The notes beneath the pieces are model-generated. The model saw nothing but the letters and a program-made list of their open reading frames with translations, did no database searches and was not told the DNA's origin. Shown piece after piece: positions 61,001-64,000 of a stretch of 64,000 bases of DNA. Positions within the stretch are counted from its first letter, which is position 1. Each line of letters begins with the position of its first letter. Location: positions 28,385,166 to 28,449,165 of the forward strand of contig NC_019867.2 in assembly GCF_002234675.1 (NCBI RefSeq), written 5' to 3'. The position numbers were made by a program, and so were the translations under genes. Origin of the DNA: Oryzias latipes (Eukaryota > Chordata > Actinopteri > Beloniformes > Adrianichthyidae).

Positions 61001-63348
61001 AATCATGTAAAAGTGCTGAGTGTAATGCATTGTGGTTGAAAAGGTGGCTGCACCAAACGTTCATGCTTCTGGGAAAATGTTAGGCACACTGGTGCAACCA
61101 GAGCAAAAATTCAGTTCTAGAGCCCAGCACAGCTATTTGAAGGTTACTGCAGCAGCTCAAAAACACAAAGACATGAGTGACAATCAAGTCTTCTGATCGC
61201 TGCACAACAACATGTGAGAAACCTTTCTGTTCTCATTCTGCGGTTCTACTCAAACAAACCTCAAAGTGTGAACTAAAGCATGCATGCTAAGGATTAATAA
61301 AATAATAGCTGTACAACATTGATTTTTGCAAACACTTGCATAAATATTGCACTGTTTTCATCCACGCCCATGAAAAACCTGGCTGTTATGCCAACATACT
61401 TCTACTTGGACTAAACTGCAACGATCATGCATGCATCAACACACCTTTACCACAATGTAATGTCAGCTAACGTGATGGGTTTCATATATCAGGAATAGGC
61501 TACAAAAATGAAGTCAGTGCTTGTAAAACATGTCAAAAATAGCCTTGGTGCTACATCTTTAATTAAAAGGGTGCTTTTAACGTGTAATTGTGGTATTAAT
61601 CTAATTATGGAGAACATGCATTAAGAAAATTAAGCTTAAAATCGCATCTCTGAGTATTACTTTATTCAAATTGTTGTGAATCCACTTATATGAGACAGAA
61701 AACACACAGGGCAGGCCACAAACTCTCCTCCGCTCCATTGCAGACAAATAGATTCATGTACGTCTCTGTTTTCCTTGTCCGAGCTGGCATCTGGCTCAAA
61801 ACTGCACGGCTGGATAGCTCGGTAATGTCAGGCTGTGGGTGTGAGGGCCTGGACGAGGCTCGCATGCAGCTTGGCTGGAGGAAATGAGCCAATTAGAGTA
61901 TGTTTGGATATCCTACAGGCACCTCTATGTCACCTGTACATCCTGTTTGCAAAGCTTTTGCGCACCGTCACTAAGGAGGCAGAGATAGCATCACCTGTAG
62001 GTCACGAGCGCGTGTTACTTACATTAACCTACCAAATGTTGGTACATTTCATTATCATGACGTTCCTTAAGGTGGGCATACTAGGCTCAAGAGAACTTCA
62101 AGACACACCTGCGCTCAGTTTAAGACGCGGTCACTCCTGTCTCTGACCCTCCATGGGCCCAGATAACCCAAAAACCTGACAGGGACAGCCGGACAGGTCA
62201 ACCCCCCCGTACACGTCCATGGGACTAAAGCTTAAACTGAAAACCACAGTGGTTCGGATTGATGCTATGACAGCTTGTTTAAGCTTGTATGGATGCGGCA
62301 GCTTGACCAACAGTCGGTTCCAATTCGCCTCAAACACTGATCACCTGTCAGCTGTCCGTTGACCTGCTGCAAGTTACCCAGGATCTTCTCCCCCAGCACG
62401 TGGATCAGCCTGGTGACCACCTGGGGGTACCTCCTCTTGATGCAGTTCAGCGTTCCCTGTGGCAGCTTGGCAAGCTCCGAGTCCCTGACGGCGTGGACTG
62501 TTGTGGCTCGGTCCAGGTGTGTCAGCGCCTCCACCTGCCCGCCCCCCCCACAAAAGGTGTCAGTCAGTTTATCTGTTTTCAACGTGAGGAGGCCTCGAGT
62601 CGGACAACTCACCACGCCAATCAGATCTCCGCGCCCGTACTCCCCGACCAGCTCCTTCTTCCCATCATCCTTTGTGATGACGGATCGCAGCCGGCCGCTG
62701 AGCACGATGAAGGTGCTGTCTGAATTGTCTCCTTGTCTGGAAAAAAAGTCAGCGGGGAAAAGACTGTTTGGTCCCTCCCGAATTCACTTCTGCAAACTTC
62801 TGTCAATTTGCACCTAAATTCTAACGACAGATCATGTAAAAAGGAACCAAACAAGCTCCAGGGTGTCTTCATAACTGCTGGACGCTGAGTTTCATCTCTG
62901 TTCGACAGCTGCGCTCCACAGAGCAGGCTACCTGTAGACAGCCCGGCCCGCCTCCACAGCCATCCAGTCCAGAGCAAAGTCGGTCTGCCGGACAAACGGG
63001 GACATCCTCCTCACCACCGTGTGAGCCACGTTCAGCACCATCCTGGGCTCCTCCCGCATTATCCTGCAGGGGAGACAGCGGACGCCGTCACCTGCTGCTT
63101 GCAGCCCAAAGGGACGATCCTGGAGTGTGATCTTGGCCCTACTCGTAAAAGTGGGTCTTCGTTATGGACAGGAAGGTGCAATCTCTCTGCGCTCGCACTG
63201 AAAAGATGAGCGGCTCGCCGGTCAGAACTGCCAGGTGACCCACCATCTCTCCTGGATGGGTGACGAACAGCAGGCACTCGTCCTCCTGGTCGATCTTGCG
63301 CTGATAGACATGCAGGACCCCCGAGATGACAAACTCCACGCTCACATC
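48777..63348 (-). CDS. pnpla7: PNPLA7 lysophospholipase, C-terminal part, 19 coding exons
   Basis: Exons in reading order: 63348-63143, 63063-62932, 62736-62613, 62534-62345, 58868-58719, 58626-58563, 54961-54793, 54666-54484, 54416-54298, 53877-53721, 53626-53510, 53340-53271, 53163-53047, 52826-52678, 52608-52456, 52383-52267, 49187-49103, 49029-48908, 48836-48777 (TGA). They total 2484 nt, 827 aa. First come two cyclic-nucleotide-binding-like domains ([11 protein letters not shown]...[31 protein letters not shown]...GRGDLIGVV), then the patatin domain with the oxyanion loop [11 protein letters not shown], nucleophile motif GGTSIG and catalytic DGGYINN. The linker and tail ([59 protein letters not shown]) fit PNPLA7 rather than PNPLA6. 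It hydrolyses lysophosphatidylcholine at ER and lipid droplets (family knowledge). The N terminus lies beyond the right edge; the last exon ([12 protein letters not shown]...) is the least certain. Confidence 0.95.
51128..52130 (-). mobile_element. Repeat family K, copy 4 (with other insertions)
   Basis: Begins TTTAAAGACCCACTCTGATC and ends near GATCAGACTTTAAGG, inside the 3.1-kb PNPLA7 intron. The minus strand reads [16 protein letters not shown] and [12 protein letters not shown]. About 500 bp of unrelated sequence at roughly 51230-51730 interrupts it, including the small element at 51474-51621. Confidence 0.75.
51474..51621. mobile_element. 148-bp MITE with CAGTGTTGCCAGAT ends
   Basis: CAGTGTTGCCAGAT at 51474-51487 and ATCTGGCAACACTG at 51608-51621 are perfect 14-bp inverted repeats. 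No matching target duplication is visible, so the superfamily (hAT-like by its CAG ends) is tentative. Confidence 0.7.
54968..55003. repeat. (CA)n microsatellite
   Basis: An interrupted CA repeat directly left of the acceptor of PNPLA7 exon 54961-54793 (upstream on the minus strand, where it reads GT). Confidence 0.9.
55030..55867. mobile_element. hAT (Charlie-like) element, 838 bp
   Basis: CAGTGTTTTTCAACC at 55030-55044 is mirrored by GGCTGAAAAACACTG at 55853-55867. The 8-bp flanks are GTGTAGAC (55022-55029) and GTGTAGAG (55868-55875), a hAT-type target duplication with one mismatch. The right subterminal GTGCCGTGGCTCAAAAAAGG is typical of hAT relics. No transposase frame survives. It lies in the 3.6-kb PNPLA7 intron 54962-58562. 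Confidence 0.88.
56290..56700 (+). mobile_element. Repeat family K, copy 5
   Basis: Plus orientation of the conserved frame: [16 protein letters not shown], then [20 protein letters not shown] and GRL, the longest intact stretch of that peptide in the window (56395-56512). The right end is CTTTGGAGTGGGTCTG. The left edge is uncertain. Confidence 0.75.
57403..57845. mobile_element. MITE with TAGGGATGGGC / GCCCCTCCCTA ends
   Basis: Starts TAGGGATGGGCGATATATAT and ends TGGCCCCTCCCTAG, an imperfect inverted pair; the interior has inverted CGATAT/ATATCG and GGCCGATAT/ATATCGGCC words. Non-coding. Teleost MITEs with such ends are common. No clear target duplication. Confidence 0.6.
59331..59750. 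mobile_element. hAT MITE, 420 bp
   Basis: CAGATGTGTCAAACCCAAGG at the left and TTTGACACCCCTG at the right form an imperfect terminal inverted repeat. The 8-bp flanks TGTTAAGG (59323-59330) and TGTTAAGA (59751-59758) are a target duplication with one mismatch. It lies in the 3.5-kb PNPLA7 intron 58869-62344. Confidence 0.85.
60267..60890 (+). mobile_element. Repeat family K, copy 6 (split by a SINE)
   Basis: Begins TTAAAGTCCCACTCC, continues TTCATTTTCAAAGCATTT, and resumes after a SINE with SSDPDSSS-type coding (CAGTTCTGATCCAGATTCCA), GTTTGGAGCAGAGCAGGGAG and AACAAGAACAAGTTAAAAAC. It is in the same orientation as copy 5. The right end is truncated. Confidence 0.7.
60312..60605 (-). mobile_element. 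SINE (same group as 47782) nested in repeat K copy 6
   Basis: On the minus strand, GGTGGCACAGTGGTTAGCGC, the B-box region GGTTTAAGTCCC, GGAGTTTTTTTTTTGGAGCA, CATGCGTGGGTTTTCTCCGG and TTAATTGGCAACTCTAAATT follow in the order of a widespread teleost SINE. Confidence 0.85.
61563..61880 (-). mobile_element. Repeat family K, copy 7
   Basis: Plus-strand AGTATTACTTTATTCAAATT, GTTGTGAATCCACTT and GCACGGCTGGATAGCTC match the family. The minus strand reads [17 protein letters not shown] then [10 protein letters not shown]. Flanking 60900-61550 and 61890-62340 hold nothing recognised. Confidence 0.7.
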
Positions 63349-64000
63349 CTGCAAGATGCAAGGGGGCTATGGATAAGTGTCAGTGAAGACTAAGCTTCTG
63401 TTCAGAACAACTAAAGCTCCAACTTCACAAACTGATAAAAATATGAAGATGTGTGCCACTTGGCTCTGCATCAAATCCTGCGTGATTGCAGCGTGGCATG
63501 CAGGCGATCAGTCTGTGGTTCTGCTGAGGTGTTCTCTAGTCCAGACTGTCTTCAGTTCTTGTGTTGTTGCTCTGGTGTTTTCATCAGCTCTCTTTGGGGT
63601 TTAGGTCAACTTGGTCTCAGATACTTGCTGCTTGATGCTTAACCCAAAAACTGGAAGTTTTGTCCGTGAGCAGGTGAGAAGTCCCGATAAAGGAGATGTA
63701 ACCAGCATGAAGCGATGGTCATAGGCAGGTCCCTCCACAGCCCAATCCACAGCAAAAGACTCCAACCATCAGAACATGAAACATTCCCTCAATGAGTGGG
63801 AAAGAACTGAACTTCTGTGGGAGGTCGAGCCTCTTTCCACAGAAGGACCTGTGGATGCTGCTAATGAAAGGGCTGCTGTCGTCATTCTGGTTCAGTCTTG
63901 GAAGGTTCTGGTTCAACTTCAATGACATGAATGGATGTCCACCCTTTTTGAGTCCTGTTCAGGTCCTGACTTTGACAGTTTTAGATTATTGGTTGAATGC

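Noticed and set aside
48777-63348. PNPLA6 (neuropathy target esterase) as the identity of the minus-strand gene
   Set aside because: Diagnostic stretches ([41 protein letters not shown]) fit PNPLA7, and RABL6 linkage agrees with 9q34.3.
1-64000. A new multi-gene biological system or endogenous virus
   Set aside because: All well-supported genes are known vertebrate genes; no gag, pol or env-like frames, LTR pairs or clustered unknown genes were seen.

Overview
The window is nuclear DNA of a ray-finned fish, very probably a teleost. It holds five intron-rich vertebrate protein genes with GT-AG splice sites, many DNA-transposon relics (Tc1/mariner, hAT, PIF/Harbinger and TTAA-type MITEs) and tRNA-derived SINEs of types common in teleosts. 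The species cannot be fixed from the sequence. No bacterial, viral or organellar segment was seen.

Layout: (1) 361-12631, + strand, the C-terminal 630 codons of RABL6 (the start lies left of the window), with 3' UTR to about 13.9 kb; its introns hold a nested Tc1 insertion, a Harbinger relic and a 1.5-kb minisatellite. (2) 14787-20270, +, complete IMP4 (291 aa, 9 coding exons). (3) A CpG-rich promoter near 22.1-22.9 kb and 23913-37519, +, complete ARAF (604 aa, 15 coding exons), with a long 3' UTR to about 39.4 kb. (4) 39858-46545, - strand, a complete tetraspanin closest to CD53 (228 aa, 7 coding exons). (5) 48777-63348, -, the C-terminal 827 codons of PNPLA7 (19 coding exons; the N-terminal part lies right of the window). 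ARAF and the tetraspanin converge; the tetraspanin and PNPLA7 are in tandem on the minus strand. Summed exon lengths of all five genes are whole multiples of three, which supports the splice models.

The genes do not form one pathway. RABL6 is a Rab-like GTPase linked to proliferation, IMP4 is an SSU-processome rRNA factor, ARAF is a MAP-kinase-kinase kinase, CD53 is a leukocyte membrane organiser, and PNPLA7 is an ER/lipid-droplet lysophospholipase. RABL6 and PNPLA7 are both on human 9q34.3, whereas IMP4, ARAF and CD53 are on other human chromosomes, so the block mixes conserved and lineage-specific linkage.

No new multi-gene system is evident. The most notable signals are repeat-based: a family of at least seven TTAA-type elements sharing a conserved peptide reading frame; a 36-bp minisatellite whose unit matches a segment of two Harbinger-like relics in the same window; a near-perfect 36-bp hairpin between the tetraspanin and PNPLA7; and several cleanly bounded hAT elements with target-site duplications. 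All identifications come from reading the sequence and recalled family knowledge; no database search was run.
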